Shown: positions 29,399-39,772, numbered from the stretch's first letter. The stretch is 64,000 nt of DNA from Colwellia sp. 12G3 (GCF_002836775.1 NZ_PJAQ01000007.1:62001-126000); one strand, 5' to 3'. Notes: generated by a model from the letters alone, not told the origin. Program-made: numbers and translations.

Positions 29399-31309
29399 AT
29401 GAGTAAAGAAGAGTTAGTACTGAATAATGACTCCAATGATGTGAAATTGGAAGATGAAGGACGCCGTAAATTTTTCGGTAAAACTGCACTAATAGGCGCA
29501 GGCGCTATTGCTGCCCCCATGACAGCCGCCATGTTTGCCTCAACGGCAAAAGCTAAGTCAAAAGAAGCAGGCTTGAGCCCTATTGTTCATCCTGGTGAAC
29601 TTGATGAATACTACGGTTTCTGGTCTGGCGGTCACTCAGGTGAAGTACGTATTATGGGTATCCCATCAATGCGTGAACTAATGCGTATTCCAGTTTTCAA
29701 CACTGACTCTGCGACTGGTTGGGGTTTAACTAACGAATCTAAGCATATTAAGGGCGAAAGTGCTGATATCATGATGGGTGATTCACATCACCCGCACATG
29801 AGTATGACTGACGGTCGCTATAACGGTAAGTATGTATTTATCAATGATAAAGCTAACTCTCGTGTAGCTCGTATTCGTTGTGACGTGATGAAAGTTGACA
29901 AAATGATCACTGTACCTAACGTACAAGCTGTTCATGGTTTACGTGTACAAAAAGTTCCTTTTACAAAATATGTTGTTTGTAATGGTGAATTTGAAATTCC
30001 AATGAATAACGATGGTAAAGCCGGCATGAAAGATGTCAGTACTTACCGTTCTTTATACAATGTTATTAATGCTGAGACCATGGAAATAGCTTTCCAAGTA
30101 ATGGTTGATGGTAACTTAGATAACACTGATGCTGATTATGATGGTAAATACTTCGCTTCTACATGTTACAACTCAGAAATGGGCATGAACCTAGGTGAAA
30201 TGATTTCTGCTGAACGTGATCACGTTGTAGTATTTAATCTTGCACGTTGTGAAGCTGCAGTTAAAGCAGGTAAATTCAAAACTTACAATGGCAACAATGT
30301 TCCAGTAGTTGATGGTCGTAAAGGCTCTGAACTAACGCGTTACATCCCAGTACCAAAATCTCCACATGGCTTGAACACTTCACCAGACGGTAAGTACTTC
30401 ATGGCTAACGGTAAGTTATCACCTACAGTATCAATTATCCAAATTGATAAGTTAGATGACTTATTCGCTGATAAAATCAAACCTCGTGACACTATTGTTG
30501 GTGAGCCAGAGTTAGGTTTAGGTCCACTTCATACCGCCTTTGATAATAAAGGTAATGCTTATACAACGTTATTCTTAGATAGCCAAATTGCTAAATGGAA
30601 TATCGAAGAAGCTATTCAAGCTTATCAAGGTAAAAAAGTTAACTATATCCGTCAAAAACTAGATGTTCATTACCAACCGGGTCACAACTCGACTTCTTCT
30701 GGTGAAACACGTGATGCTGATGGTAAATGGTTAGTGGTATTATGTAAGTTCTCTAAAGATAGGTTCTTACCTGTTGGTCCATTAAAACCAGAAAATGATC
30801 AGTTAGTTGATATTTCTGGCGATACCATGAAACTTGTACATGATGGTCCAACTTTCGCTGAACCACATGATGGTACAATTATTCATCGCTCTAAAGTTAA
30901 AACTAAAAAAGTTTGGACTCGTGATGATTCAATTTTCGCTCCTACTTTAGCGCAAGCTAAAAAAGATGGCGTGGATACCATGAGTGATAACAAAGTTATC
31001 CGTGACAAAAAAGATCCTAAGAAAGTACGTGTTTACATGACTTCAGTTGCACCAACTTACGGCATGAGCGAGTTCACCGTTAATTTAGGTGATGAAGTTA
31101 CCGTTATAGTAACTAACCTTGATATGGTAGAAGATGTAACGCATGGTTTCTGTATGACTAACCACGGTGTTCAAATGGAAATTGGTCCTCAAGCGACTTC
31201 TTCTATTACCTTTATCGCTAATAAACCTGGTGTGCAGTGGTATTACTGTAACTGGTTCTGTCATGCACTACATATGGAAATGCGTGGTCGCATGTTCGTT
31301 GAAGCTTAA
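29399..31309 (+). CDS. nosZ: nitrous oxide reductase (clade I, Tat-exported)
   Basis: A 636-residue periplasmic enzyme that reduces N2O to N2, the last step of denitrification. The Tat signal is RRKFFG near residue 22 with a hydrophobic stretch ending at AKA. The seven-bladed propeller domain includes the CuZ ligands in [12 protein letters not shown]. The C-terminal cupredoxin domain has the CuA ligands Cys617, Cys621, His625 and Met628 ([12 protein letters not shown]). GGAG precedes ATG 29399; a frame extension to 29324 overlaps nosR and is not used. The last 60 bases recur in decayed form downstream. Confidence 0.97.
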   Translation: MSKEELVLNNDSNDVKLEDEGRRKFFGKTALIGAGAIAAPMTAAMFASTAKAKSKEAGLSPIVHPGELDEYYGFWSGGHSGEVRIMGIPSMRELMRIPVFNTDSATGWGLTNESKHIKGESADIMMGDSHHPHMSMTDGRYNGKYVFINDKANSRVARIRCDVMKVDKMITVPNVQAVHGLRVQKVPFTKYVVCNGEFEIPMNNDGKAGMKDVSTYRSLYNVINAETMEIAFQVMVDGNLDNTDADYDGKYFASTCYNSEMGMNLGEMISAERDHVVVFNLARCEAAVKAGKFKTYNGNNVPVVDGRKGSELTRYIPVPKSPHGLNTSPDGKYFMANGKLSPTVSIIQIDKLDDLFADKIKPRDTIVGEPELGLGPLHTAFDNKGNAYTTLFLDSQIAKWNIEEAIQAYQGKKVNYIRQKLDVHYQPGHNSTSSGETRDADGKWLVVLCKFSKDRFLPVGPLKPENDQLVDISGDTMKLVHDGPTFAEPHDGTIIHRSKVKTKKVWTRDDSIFAPTLAQAKKDGVDTMSDNKVIRDKKDPKKVRVYMTSVAPTYGMSEFTVNLGDEVTVIVTNLDMVEDVTHGFCMTNHGVQMEIGPQATSSITFIANKPGVQWYYCNWFCHALHMEMRGRMFVEA

Positions 31310-31338
31310 ATTTTAATGCTTGTTGTGTATAGAGCCAG

Positions 31339-31398
31339 AACTGGTTCTGTCACGCAACTGTATTAAGCAAGCATGGAAGAATGTTTGTTGAAGCTTAA
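31339..31398 (+). pseudogene. decayed copy 1 of the nosZ 3-prime end
   Basis: These 60 bases align without gaps to the last 60 of nosZ (31250-31309), 42 of 60 identical, with both ends nearly perfect. Translated, NWFCHA and GRMFVEA plus the stop codon are kept, while the middle (His and Met ligands) is lost. It begins 30 bases after the nosZ stop and has no start codon. Confidence 0.8.
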
Positions 31399-31432
31399 GC
31401 TTTAATATAATAACAATTAGTTAAAACATTAG

Positions 31433-31475
31433 AAGCCCAACATATCCCTAACAAGGAATATGTTGGGCTTTTTTA
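31433..31475 (+). terminator. terminator after nosZ
   Basis: AAGCCCAACATAT pairs with ATATGTTGGGCTT, followed by TTTTTT. It stands between the two decayed nosZ tail copies. Confidence 0.9.
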
Positions 31476-31492
31476 TGTCTGCAGTTTAGTCA

Positions 31493-31562
31493 AATTGGTT
31501 CTGTCACACAGCGATACAATAAAAGTATGGAAATCAGAGGTCGTATTTTAATGAAAACTTAA
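31493..31562 (+). pseudogene. decayed copy 2 of the nosZ 3-prime end
   Basis: TTGGTTCTGTCAC at the left and ATGGAAAT, GGTCG, ATTTT, TGAA, CTTAA at the right follow the order of the nosZ end with about ten extra bases in the middle. It keeps the ATGGAAAT..GGTCG part that copy 1 has lost, so the two copies arose separately. 31563-31802 is AT-rich with no gene seen. Confidence 0.65.
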
Positions 31563-31802
31563 AGGTAAGTAGATGAAAAAAAATAAATAATTTATAACAC
31601 CTCAACCCTCCCCTATTTTGAGACACAAAATAACTACCATACCCCTTATTTATATCTGCTTTACACTAGTAATTTAATTAACATGAATGTAACGGAATTA
31701 TTAATTATCTTCTCCTATAATATTATTGATTTTGAATTTTTTAGAAAATTATCTCCTCCAAAATACACAAAAACTTTAAGAAATCATTTGATAAGGACAT
31801 AT

Positions 31803-34427
31803 ATGAAAGACTTAACAGCACATCTCAAAACCAAATATCTACCAATACTGCTAGTGCCATTTGCAATAGCTATTACGGGCTGTGGAAGTGATAGTGACCC
31901 AACGCCTACGCCTATGTTAGATACTGTTGCTCCTGTCATTACAATAACAGGCGAGAAAAATATCACAATTTTCCAAAACACGACTTATGCTGATCAAGGA
32001 GCAACAGCAACTGATGCCGTAGACGGTTCGGTTGCTGTAGTAACAACCGGTACGGTTAATGAAGCTGTCGTGGGTGAATATGTTTTAACATACTCATCGG
32101 AAGACATGGCGGGAAATGATAGTACTTCTACAAGAACAGTTACCGTAACACCTGTAACTATTAGCGGTACAGCCGCTGGTGGTGCCGCTATTGTGGGTAC
32201 TGTTGTAGTTAAAGGCTCGCTTGGTGTAGTTAAGTCATCAGTGATTGAAGCTGATGGTAGTTATGAAGTAGATGTTACTGGCTTAACAGCTCCTTATCGT
32301 TTACGTGCAGAGGGTACTGTAGGTGGTAAATCATATAAGTTACATTCCTACACAGAAGAAGCCAGTGTTGGTGGTACAGTAAATATTACACCATTTACAG
32401 ATTTAATTATTGCGAATACAGCACACCAATTAGCGGAGTCTTTTTTCGACTCAAACATAGATACTACTCTTAGCGCTGATGAATTAGACGCGCAAGAAGA
32501 TGCTTTGCAGGTAAAATTACAAAACGTCTTTGATGCCTTAGGTTTAGACACTGCCATTAATTTACTTAATAGTAGCTTCAGTGCTGATCATTCTGGTGTA
32601 GATGCCGCGTTAGACTTAATTAATATTGAAACGGGTGATGATAATATTGCCACCATTACTAACCTACTTGATAACACTTCAATTACAGATGATATTACTG
32701 ATTCGGATGATAACGACGTCGTTATTGAGGTTGATACTGGTGGTGTTGTAATAGCTGTGACGGATACGATTGCTATCACTAATATATTTGCAGCATTTAC
32801 CAGTGAATTTAGTGACGGTTTACCGACACGTGATGATATTGAAGGTTACTTCAGCGATGAATTTATTAATGAAGATGGTTCGCGAAATGAGTTCTTAACG
32901 GACATTTTAACCGATCCAGACATGATAGGTATTTCATTCATTAGCCTAGCCGTTAATAATTTAGACTCTGACGCCGGCACTGCAATGGTAAGTTTTTCAG
33001 TTTCATTTAATGGAAAGGTTGATCATGAAAGTGAACAATGGTTTGTAACTAAAGATGAGACCTTGGGTTGGCAGTTATTAGGAGATCAAAAAATTGTCGA
33101 GTTAAATGACTTAAATTATCATTGTAATGATTATGATGGCGCTGACGAATTTGCTGGTGCCTGTGGCATTAATACCTCATTTGAAGATAATGATCTAGAC
33201 AATAACGGCACCGGTGGTGAACCTATCTTATCGGCAAGTGTTGCCATTATTAGCGGAGAAGACGGTTCAGTTAAAGATATGTTCTATATTGGCACTGCCT
33301 CAACCAGTTCACAGGGGCATATCTATAATGAAGCTGAGCAACAGTATACTTGGGATTGGCGAGAATTTGGTACCGAAGCAGGTCAAATAGATCCTTCCAT
33401 TTTCAGTGTTGGCGATACAATTGAGTACAATTTATATCAAGCTAATTTAGATCTGACCGATCCAGCAAATCCTGCCATTGTTGGTCAACCGCTTGTTACC
33501 TATTCAAATCCGGTAAATTATGAACCTCAAACAGTAGGTAAATATCCTGAGGCTACTCAGGCTACTATTGATAATATGAGCGACTTCACTTTTGGTGAAG
33601 ATATTACTATTGCTTGGACTTTAGCTGAAGGTACCAATATTAGTGAAGTGCTTGTTCAAATAGATGATCCACAAGGTAACTGGGTATTGGGAGTATGGGA
33701 CGAAATAAATGATTCATCCGCAACTAGTCAAACTATTGATGCGGCAATGTTTGATGAAGAGTTACTCGGTAATGATAGTTTTGACCCTACCAATGGCTAT
33801 ACAGTCATTGTGCGAATTTATGCTGAAGACTCAGTTACTGGTCAAGATCATTCAACAGATTACCGAGTTATGGTTCCAGCCTCAACATCAGGTGGTGACG
33901 GTACAACACCAACAACCTTAACCTGTAATTATGAATCAGGTTGGAATGATCTCGCCGATTTTGAATTAGGCGCACCAATCACCCCGAATTCATTTGCTGA
34001 TTTTAATGAAGTTGTTGCTGCCTGTGGCGGTACCAACCTTGTAACAAAAGCTAATATTGCCGGTACTACCTTGTTAGATAATGGCGAAAGCACAATGTTT
34101 AATGATGATAATTTGGCAACAGAAGCTTCGCCAAGTACTGGTCAATTTATTGATGGAGCTGAGGTAATTGACTTTACTTGGTATATAGACACTGTTAATA
34201 ACAGTACCTATATTATTGTTGAATCTAACAGCGACTTAGACAGTGATTTACCGGCCGGTTTTTGGTTGAGAGAAACTCGTGCAATTACCAATGTGGTTGG
34301 TACGCTAGGCGAAACAGGCACTACGTATAAAATGATCATGTATTCTGAACAATCTAATTATTCAGACGATGACCGTGCAGTTGGCGACGATGGTGAAATT
34401 TGGAATAGTCTTTATACCGTTGAATAA
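31803..34427 (+). CDS. large surface lipoprotein with DUF5011-like domain
   Basis: About 874 residues from ATG 31803, with AAGGA five bases upstream; a longer frame starts at 31683 but lacks this support. The lipobox ITGC is near residue 27. A short proline/threonine linker leads to an immunoglobulin-like DUF5011 domain (DTVAPVITITG to TRTVTVTP). A carboxypeptidase-regulatory-like region follows, then long aspartate/threonine-rich parts that suggest calcium binding and export. The C-terminal 170 residues after SGGDGTTPTT form a separate domain. No enzymatic motif is seen. It is not known to belong to nitrous oxide respiration and splits the nos cluster. Confidence 0.75.
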   Translation: MKDLTAHLKTKYLPILLVPFAIAITGCGSDSDPTPTPMLDTVAPVITITGEKNITIFQNTTYADQGATATDAVDGSVAVVTTGTVNEAVVGEYVLTYSSEDMAGNDSTSTRTVTVTPVTISGTAAGGAAIVGTVVVKGSLGVVKSSVIEADGSYEVDVTGLTAPYRLRAEGTVGGKSYKLHSYTEEASVGGTVNITPFTDLIIANTAHQLAESFFDSNIDTTLSADELDAQEDALQVKLQNVFDALGLDTAINLLNSSFSADHSGVDAALDLINIETGDDNIATITNLLDNTSITDDITDSDDNDVVIEVDTGGVVIAVTDTIAITNIFAAFTSEFSDGLPTRDDIEGYFSDEFINEDGSRNEFLTDILTDPDMIGISFISLAVNNLDSDAGTAMVSFSVSFNGKVDHESEQWFVTKDETLGWQLLGDQKIVELNDLNYHCNDYDGADEFAGACGINTSFEDNDLDNNGTGGEPILSASVAIISGEDGSVKDMFYIGTASTSSQGHIYNEAEQQYTWDWREFGTEAGQIDPSIFSVGDTIEYNLYQANLDLTDPANPAIVGQPLVTYSNPVNYEPQTVGKYPEATQATIDNMSDFTFGEDITIAWTLAEGTNISEVLVQIDDPQGNWVLGVWDEINDSSATSQTIDAAMFDEELLGNDSFDPTNGYTVIVRIYAEDSVTGQDHSTDYRVMVPASTSGGDGTTPTTLTCNYESGWNDLADFELGAPITPNSFADFNEVVAACGGTNLVTKANIAGTTLLDNGESTMFNDDNLATEASPSTGQFIDGAEVIDFTWYIDTVNNSTYIIVESNSDLDSDLPAGFWLRETRAITNVVGTLGETGTTYKMIMYSEQSNYSDDDRAVGDDGEIWNSLYTVE

Positions 34428-34484
34428 AGTAGTAATAAAGTTATTTTTAAAAAATATAACGATTAGTATTACCAGAAAATAGAC

Positions 34485-34519
34485 AAAACCCCGTATCAAA
34501 TTAGTTGATACGGGGTTTT
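34485..34519 (+). terminator. terminator after the surface lipoprotein gene
   Basis: AAAACCCCGTATCAA pairs with TTGATACGGGGTTTT, followed by ATTTTATG. Confidence 0.9.
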
Positions 34520-34683
34520 ATTTTATGTGGCGGCTGAGTTAATTAAGAAAAAGAATTGGTGCCCAGCTAATACATCTAGAGAATGACGGCGGGCATATAA
34601 CGTTGTCTCTCTGCCAATGCTCACTTAGTCATTCCGGGTGTTACTTAAGCCTGAATACAGCTTTTAAATTTTCTTAAACAATC

Positions 34684-35586
34684 TTATTTTTCAATTTTAT
34701 GAGTCTGTGCTTTGTTGAGCGCAATTTCATTGTCTAAATAATGCCTTTGGAGATAACTTTGTATCTCTGTTTTGTCTTGCTTCGAATACCATGGTCCATT
34801 AATTTCTTCGAAGTTATCTTTGGTATAGGTAGCCAATAAGTGCTGGTTAATGTCTTTTATGACTTGTTTACCAAACTCAGTTTTTGAGCAACTAAAATGT
34901 GCAATCAAAAAAGGCGGTGCGCCAGCTACATTAAATTGCTGCAACTTTTTTTGTTGTATTACGGTTGGGGTCATATCAACAGGTAGCGATAATAAATAAT
35001 CTACTCTACCGGCATATAACATGGACTCCAGCGCTGACACTCGATGTGTTCCACCTCGATAATAAATATTAGCTTTACTGAGTTGGGCAATGTCTTTATC
35101 TAAATAACCGCCAAATGAAACGCCCTCAACTAAACCTATATGGTGATTGGGTTGGTTATCAAATAATGCTTTAATTGACTTGAGTTCACCTTGTTGATTA
35201 AACAGAGACGGTAATAATGGAGTATCTTGATTGAATCGATAAATTTTGTGGGTAAGATAGAAACTTTGAGGCAAAGAATAATAGGAATACTCCTCTCTCT
35301 CTTTAAGTTTTGCACGATTTGCAATACATGAGTTAGAAGATGTTTTCAGTAAATGGGTTATTCGCTTGAATGAACCCCGTTTCACTTCAATATCATACTT
35401 CTCTAACGCAAAAATAATCCGCCGTTCGACAGAAGTCGCGGCTGAGTTACTTGGTGACTTACGTTCTAATAAATTGAGGTTTTCGGTTTTATCTTCCACA
35501 AGCCAAATGATTTTTTCTTTGGCGCTTATTTGCAACGAGCAACAAAGAATAAAAAGCAAGAAAACTCGGTTTAGCGATGCATTCAT
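34684..35586 (-). CDS. periplasmic solute-binding-like protein (TIGR02285-like)
   Basis: A 300-residue exported protein (signal peptide about 1-22) with the layout of bacterial extracellular solute-binding family 3. The region from KEKIIWLVED to GPWYSK reads as two alpha/beta lobes. Solo members like this, without an ABC permease nearby, are often sensors or orphan binding proteins. The ligand is unknown. It is the only minus-strand gene between the two nos blocks. Confidence 0.7.
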   Translation of the reverse strand: MNASLNRVFLLFILCCSLQISAKEKIIWLVEDKTENLNLLERKSPSNSAATSVERRIIFALEKYDIEVKRGSFKRITHLLKTSSNSCIANRAKLKEREEYSYYSLPQSFYLTHKIYRFNQDTPLLPSLFNQQGELKSIKALFDNQPNHHIGLVEGVSFGGYLDKDIAQLSKANIYYRGGTHRVSALESMLYAGRVDYLLSLPVDMTPTVIQQKKLQQFNVAGAPPFLIAHFSCSKTEFGKQVIKDINQHLLATYTKDNFEEINGPWYSKQDKTEIQSYLQRHYLDNEIALNKAQTHKIEK

Positions 35587-35874
35587 TATTAAAATTTAAT
35601 TACCTTATAATCAACTCCAGACAAGGGGGAGTTGCGTAGCTTTTAAGCATTTTATGATGGAGTACAATCTTTGTCCACAGATCCATGATATTTATACTCG
35701 CTCTACTCCAGAAGCAAGTTATCAGCAACTCAATTGCTAATGAAAGTACCTCCCTTGCTCTTTTATACGGCGGCAAGACGTCCAATTGAGCTTAGAGTCC
35801 TAATAGTTATGCAAAATACCGTTAATAGTTGGCTAATTATTTAGTGACAAATCCCCCAGTTAAAAACAAGTTGT

Positions 35875-35915
35875 TTAATCGAGATCAATTGATTTTCAAC
35901 TAATAATGTTATGCT
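35875..35915 (+). promoter_or_regulatory. FNR/DNR box and -10 box of nosD
   Basis: TTAATCGAGATCAA (35875-35888) matches the FNR pattern with one mismatch, and TATGCT at 35910-35915 occupies the -10 position for class II spacing, exactly as at nosR. The nosD TTG start is about 33 bases on. 35587-35874 holds no convincing gene. Confidence 0.7.
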
Positions 35916-35947
35916 ACTTTTAGTGACCCTTTTAAAGAATTATCGCT

Positions 35948-37348
35948 TTGCTTTTATTATCCAAACGCTTTGTAATATTACTGATAGCCCATATCTTTTG
36001 CGCTCAACCATTAGTGGCGCAAGAATATCAGTTATCGGCCATTGATAACTTACAGCACACCTTAGATAACAGCCAAGATGGCGATGTTATTACCTTAACT
36101 GCTGGCAAGTATTTAGGTAATTTTATTATTAACACGCAAATAGCGCTTGTTGGCGAGGAAGGCGGAGGGTTGGTGACGATTGACGCACAAGGAAAAGGCC
36201 ATGCGCTTAGATTAAAAAATTCCCACATCACCATAGCTAATCTGAATATTATTAATTGGGGTGATGACTTAACCGAGCAAAATGCTGGCATCTACTCACA
36301 TGACAAAGTAAATAACAAAAAAGCGACCGGTTTAATCATTAAAAATAACAGCTTATCGGGTGATGGTTTTGGTATTTGGTTGAATCATGTTACCAAAGCT
36401 ACAATTTTCAATAATATAGTAAGAGGAAACATTAAGCTGCGCTCGTCCGATAGAGGCAACGGCATTCAAGTAGCCAATGTAACGCATAGTCATGTTTTTA
36501 ATAACGAAACCTATGAAACACGTGACGGTATTTATGTTATTTCCAGTCAAGATAATGTCATTGAACAAAACACCATGCATCATTTACGCTATGGCGTACA
36601 TTATATGTATTCCTACGACAATACCGTAAAAAACAATACCGCTTATAATACCCGTGCAGGTTATGCCCTGATGAGTTCTCGTCGGTTAACCATTACCGGT
36701 AATACAACTACCGATAGCGAAGATTATGGTTTTCTCCTGAACTTTATTACCGAATCAACATTTAGTCACAACCATATTAAAAACGTTTGGACCAAACCCG
36801 AAAACAAAGTACTTGGCCGTGATGGTAAAGGCTTATTTGTATATAACTCAGGTTATAACACGGTAAAACACAATATTATTGATACCGCTGAAATTGGTAT
36901 TCATCTTACAGCAGGGTCAGAAAACATAAAAATATTCGGTAATAGCTTTATCAACAATCCCACCCAAGTTAAGTATGTTTCTAATAAGAAACAAGAGTGG
37001 AGCAAAGAGGGTAAAGGCAATTACTGGAGTAATTATTTAGGCTGGGATATGGATAATGATGGCGTTGGCGATACCATTTTTGAGCCGAACGACGGTATAG
37101 ACAAACTCGTTTGGCAATACCCTGAAATGAAAATGATTATGGACAGCCCTGCTATTTTAATTTTGCGCTGGGTACAAAGGCAATTTCCGGTACTTAAACC
37201 GCCGGGCGTCAAAGACAGCTTTCCGTTAATGAGCGCGCCGAGTTTATCAAGTAATGAGCAAGCAGTGACATCACTTGTCGTTTCAACACCTACTGTTACT
37301 AAAAGTCACGCTGCCCAGACTGCAACTAGCGCAAGCTTGAAGGAATAA
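35948..37348 (+). CDS. nosD: NosD, periplasmic beta-helix maturation protein
   Basis: A 466-residue protein with a signal peptide (about 1-24) and a right-handed parallel beta-helix of repeated PbH1 units (for example NNSLSGDGFGIWLN, YGVHYMYSYDNTVKNN). NosD receives copper and works with the NosFY transporter to build the CuZ cluster of NosZ. A region of about 100 residues after the helix ends in a low-complexity tail. TTG is the only start that gives the complete signal peptide. nosF follows after four bases. Confidence 0.95.
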   Translation: MLLLSKRFVILLIAHIFCAQPLVAQEYQLSAIDNLQHTLDNSQDGDVITLTAGKYLGNFIINTQIALVGEEGGGLVTIDAQGKGHALRLKNSHITIANLNIINWGDDLTEQNAGIYSHDKVNNKKATGLIIKNNSLSGDGFGIWLNHVTKATIFNNIVRGNIKLRSSDRGNGIQVANVTHSHVFNNETYETRDGIYVISSQDNVIEQNTMHHLRYGVHYMYSYDNTVKNNTAYNTRAGYALMSSRRLTITGNTTTDSEDYGFLLNFITESTFSHNHIKNVWTKPENKVLGRDGKGLFVYNSGYNTVKHNIIDTAEIGIHLTAGSENIKIFGNSFINNPTQVKYVSNKKQEWSKEGKGNYWSNYLGWDMDNDGVGDTIFEPNDGIDKLVWQYPEMKMIMDSPAILILRWVQRQFPVLKPPGVKDSFPLMSAPSLSSNEQAVTSLVVSTPTVTKSHAAQTATSASLKE

Positions 37349-37352
37349 TTTT

Positions 37353-38306
37353 ATGAGTACTCCACTAGTATCACTCACCAATGCCGGTAAAAGTTACCCG
37401 CAACTCGATGCGTTAAAATCAGTGACAATGCACTTGAATCAAGGCGAGGTTATGGGTTTATTTGGCCATAATGGCGCGGGTAAAACCACCATGATGAAAC
37501 TCATCTTAGGTGTTATCTCACCTAGTCGTGGCAAGGTTGAAGTAATGGGTATGGCGCCTGATTCAAAAGAAGCTTGGCATTGTCGTAGTAAAGTTGGTTA
37601 TTTACCTGAAAACGTCAGCTTTTATGAGCAATTAACTGGTTTAGAAGTATTAACCTATTTTGCTAAATTAAAAGGTTTTGCGAAAGGAAACGCTAAAAAA
37701 CATGCCATAGTTTTACTCGAACAAGTTGGCATCACCCATGCGATGAAAAGACCCGTAAAAACCTATTCTAAAGGTATGCGACAACGTTTAGGTTTAGCGC
37801 AAGCCTTTATCGGGGAGCCTAAATTATTATTACTTGATGAGCCAACCGTGGGTTTAGACCCTATCGCTACCCGAGATTTTTATCAAACAGTTGATCAATT
37901 AAAATCTAACGGCTCAAGCGTAATTTTATGTTCCCACGTTTTGCCCGGCGTTGAGCAGCATATTGACCGCGCCATGATTTTATCAACAGGGCAATTGTTA
38001 GCTATGGGTACATTGGCCGAATTACGCCAACAAGCGGCCTTACCTGTTGCTATTAAACCCTTTGGACTTAATGGCTCAGTTGCTAATGACAGTACACTTA
38101 ATGGTTTTTTAACCGCTAATTGTCCAAACACATTATTAGTACCTGAACAGGAAAAAATTAAGGTATTAAAACAACTACTAAGCCATGAAGGCTTAGATGA
38201 CTTACAGGTAGAAACCGCTAATTTAGAGCAAGTTTATCAGCACTTTCTTTCTAAGCATGAGCTCTCTTTACCTGAAAAGAAACATGAACAAGGAGCACAA
38301 GGCTAA
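37353..38306 (+). CDS. nosF: NosF, ABC transporter ATPase for NosZ maturation
   Basis: A 317-residue cytoplasmic ATPase. Walker A is GHNGAGKTT near residues 38-46, the signature is SKGMRQRLG near 136 and Walker B is LLLLDEP near 155. A C-terminal region of about 100 residues follows the ABC domain. It powers NosY during CuZ cluster assembly. Its stop overlaps the nosY start. Confidence 0.95.
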   Translation: MSTPLVSLTNAGKSYPQLDALKSVTMHLNQGEVMGLFGHNGAGKTTMMKLILGVISPSRGKVEVMGMAPDSKEAWHCRSKVGYLPENVSFYEQLTGLEVLTYFAKLKGFAKGNAKKHAIVLLEQVGITHAMKRPVKTYSKGMRQRLGLAQAFIGEPKLLLLDEPTVGLDPIATRDFYQTVDQLKSNGSSVILCSHVLPGVEQHIDRAMILSTGQLLAMGTLAELRQQAALPVAIKPFGLNGSVANDSTLNGFLTANCPNTLLVPEQEKIKVLKQLLSHEGLDDLQVETANLEQVYQHFLSKHELSLPEKKHEQGAQG

Positions 38307-39124
38307 TGAGACAAATATTAACCGTTGCCAATAAAGAATTTCACGATGGGTTAAGAAATCGTTGGTTGATTTCTATTACCCTCATTTTTGCCTTGCTGTC
38401 TCTTGGTTTAACCTACTTTGGTGCTGCAGCTTCTGGCGCTGTTGGCGTAGCGTCACTTTCAACCACGGTTGCAAGTTTAGCCAGTTTAGCTGTTTTTCTT
38501 ATTCCGCTCATTGCCTTATTACTGAGCTACGATAGCTTTGTTGGCGAACAAGAAAGTGGCACCTTGTTATTGTTATTGACCTACCCGTTAAGTAAAAGCC
38601 AATTATTACTGGGTAAGTTTATCGGACAAGGGAGTATTATCGCGCTAGCAACCTTACTTGGTTTTGGCTCATCCGCGATATTATTGTATTTTCAACTCGG
38701 TGATATACAGGTGCTCACTAGCTTCTCGGTATTCATCTTCAGTGCTATTTTACTGGGCTTAAGCTTTACCGCTATTTCTTATTTAATTAGCTTATCGGTT
38801 AGTGAAAAGTCTAAAGCGGCTGGTTTTGCCTTAATCACTTGGTTTTTATTTGCGCTTGCTTTTGATTTAGCTTTATTAGCCTTACTGGTTGGCGTTGAAA
38901 ATGGTATTAGCCAAGCGGGTTTAACTCAGTTAATGATGCTTAATCCTGCCGACATTTTCCGTTTAGTAAACCTTTCCGGACTTGATAGTAGTGATGTTAA
39001 CGGTGCGCTTGCTGTTGCCATTAACGCCAGCCTATCACAAGCACAATTATTCACCGCTTTATTGGCTTGGGTTGCATTACCTTTAACTATTGCCATTTTT
39101 ATCTTTAAAAGGAAAAAACTTTAA
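38306..39124 (+). CDS. nosY: NosY, ABC transporter permease
   Basis: A 272-residue inner-membrane permease of the ABC-2 type with six hydrophobic segments and the FVGEQESGTLLLLLTYPLSK loop typical of NosY. It works with NosF and NosD, probably to supply sulfur species for CuZ. The start shares bases with the nosF stop, and its own stop overlaps the nosL start, indicating tight translational coupling. Confidence 0.94.
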   Translation: MRQILTVANKEFHDGLRNRWLISITLIFALLSLGLTYFGAAASGAVGVASLSTTVASLASLAVFLIPLIALLLSYDSFVGEQESGTLLLLLTYPLSKSQLLLGKFIGQGSIIALATLLGFGSSAILLYFQLGDIQVLTSFSVFIFSAILLGLSFTAISYLISLSVSEKSKAAGFALITWFLFALAFDLALLALLVGVENGISQAGLTQLMMLNPADIFRLVNLSGLDSSDVNGALAVAINASLSQAQLFTALLAWVALPLTIAIFIFKRKKL

Positions 39125-39639
39125 TGTCTGCTATTTTTAAAACGCTCAGTCTCAATATTTGTACTATTTTTTGTTTAGTTATTCTGTCTGCTTGTTCAGA
39201 TAACTCAGCACAACAAACCGTTATTCATAAAGCAGTTGCCATGGAAAGCAGCGATGAATGTCATTTATGTGGCATGCTCATCACCCATTTTGATGGCCCT
39301 AAAGGCGAAGTGTTTAGAAAAGAACAAGGCGATAAAGTCTTTAAATTTTGTTCTACTCGCGACATGTTTAGCTATTACCTAGATCCTGAAAACACCCGTA
39401 ACATCAGTCAAATGCTAGTGCATGATATGAGTAAAATGCCTTGGGGTAGTAACAGTATTGATGATACATACTTTATTGATGCGAAAAATGCTTGGTATGT
39501 TGTGGGCTCGGAAAAAACAGGCGCTATGGGCAAAACCTTAGCCAGCTTTAGTTTACAAACTGATGCTCAAGCGTTTGCTACTGAGTTTGGCGGTACAGTG
39601 CTTAGTTTTAAAGAAGTGAATCAAGATAGTCTTTGGTAA
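39124..39639 (+). CDS. nosL: NosL, copper chaperone lipoprotein
   Basis: A 171-residue outer- or inner-membrane lipoprotein. The lipobox is LSAC with Cys24. The copper-binding motif ECHLCGM (Cys46, Cys49, Met51) is characteristic of NosL, which binds Cu(I) and hands it to apo-NosZ through NosD. It is the last gene of the second nos block. A 122-base repeat begins 12 bases after its stop. Confidence 0.94.
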   Translation: MSAIFKTLSLNICTIFCLVILSACSDNSAQQTVIHKAVAMESSDECHLCGMLITHFDGPKGEVFRKEQGDKVFKFCSTRDMFSYYLDPENTRNISQMLVHDMSKMPWGSNSIDDTYFIDAKNAWYVVGSEKTGAMGKTLASFSLQTDAQAFATEFGGTVLSFKEVNQDSLW

Positions 39640-39650
39640 AAAGAGATTAA

Positions 39651-39772
39651 ATAACCTGAACTTCGGATAAGCGAATTTGCCCAATAACGCTATTTAAGCG
39701 CCTATCAGCGTTATTTTTACTCCCAATAACCTGTTATTGGTTTGTAAAAATATCTTAATAGACACTTAAATT
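39651..39772. repeat. 122-base repeat, copy 1
   Basis: This sequence recurs at 42793-42914 in the same direction with three differences. It contains CCAATAACCTGTTATTGG as a hairpin and AACGCTA/AGCGTT arms. Two diverged relatives are at about 54898-55021 and 55720-55885 (shared ATAACCT..AACT start and CCAATAGC/GCTATTGG-like hairpin). 39773-39875 shows nothing else. Confidence 0.9.
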
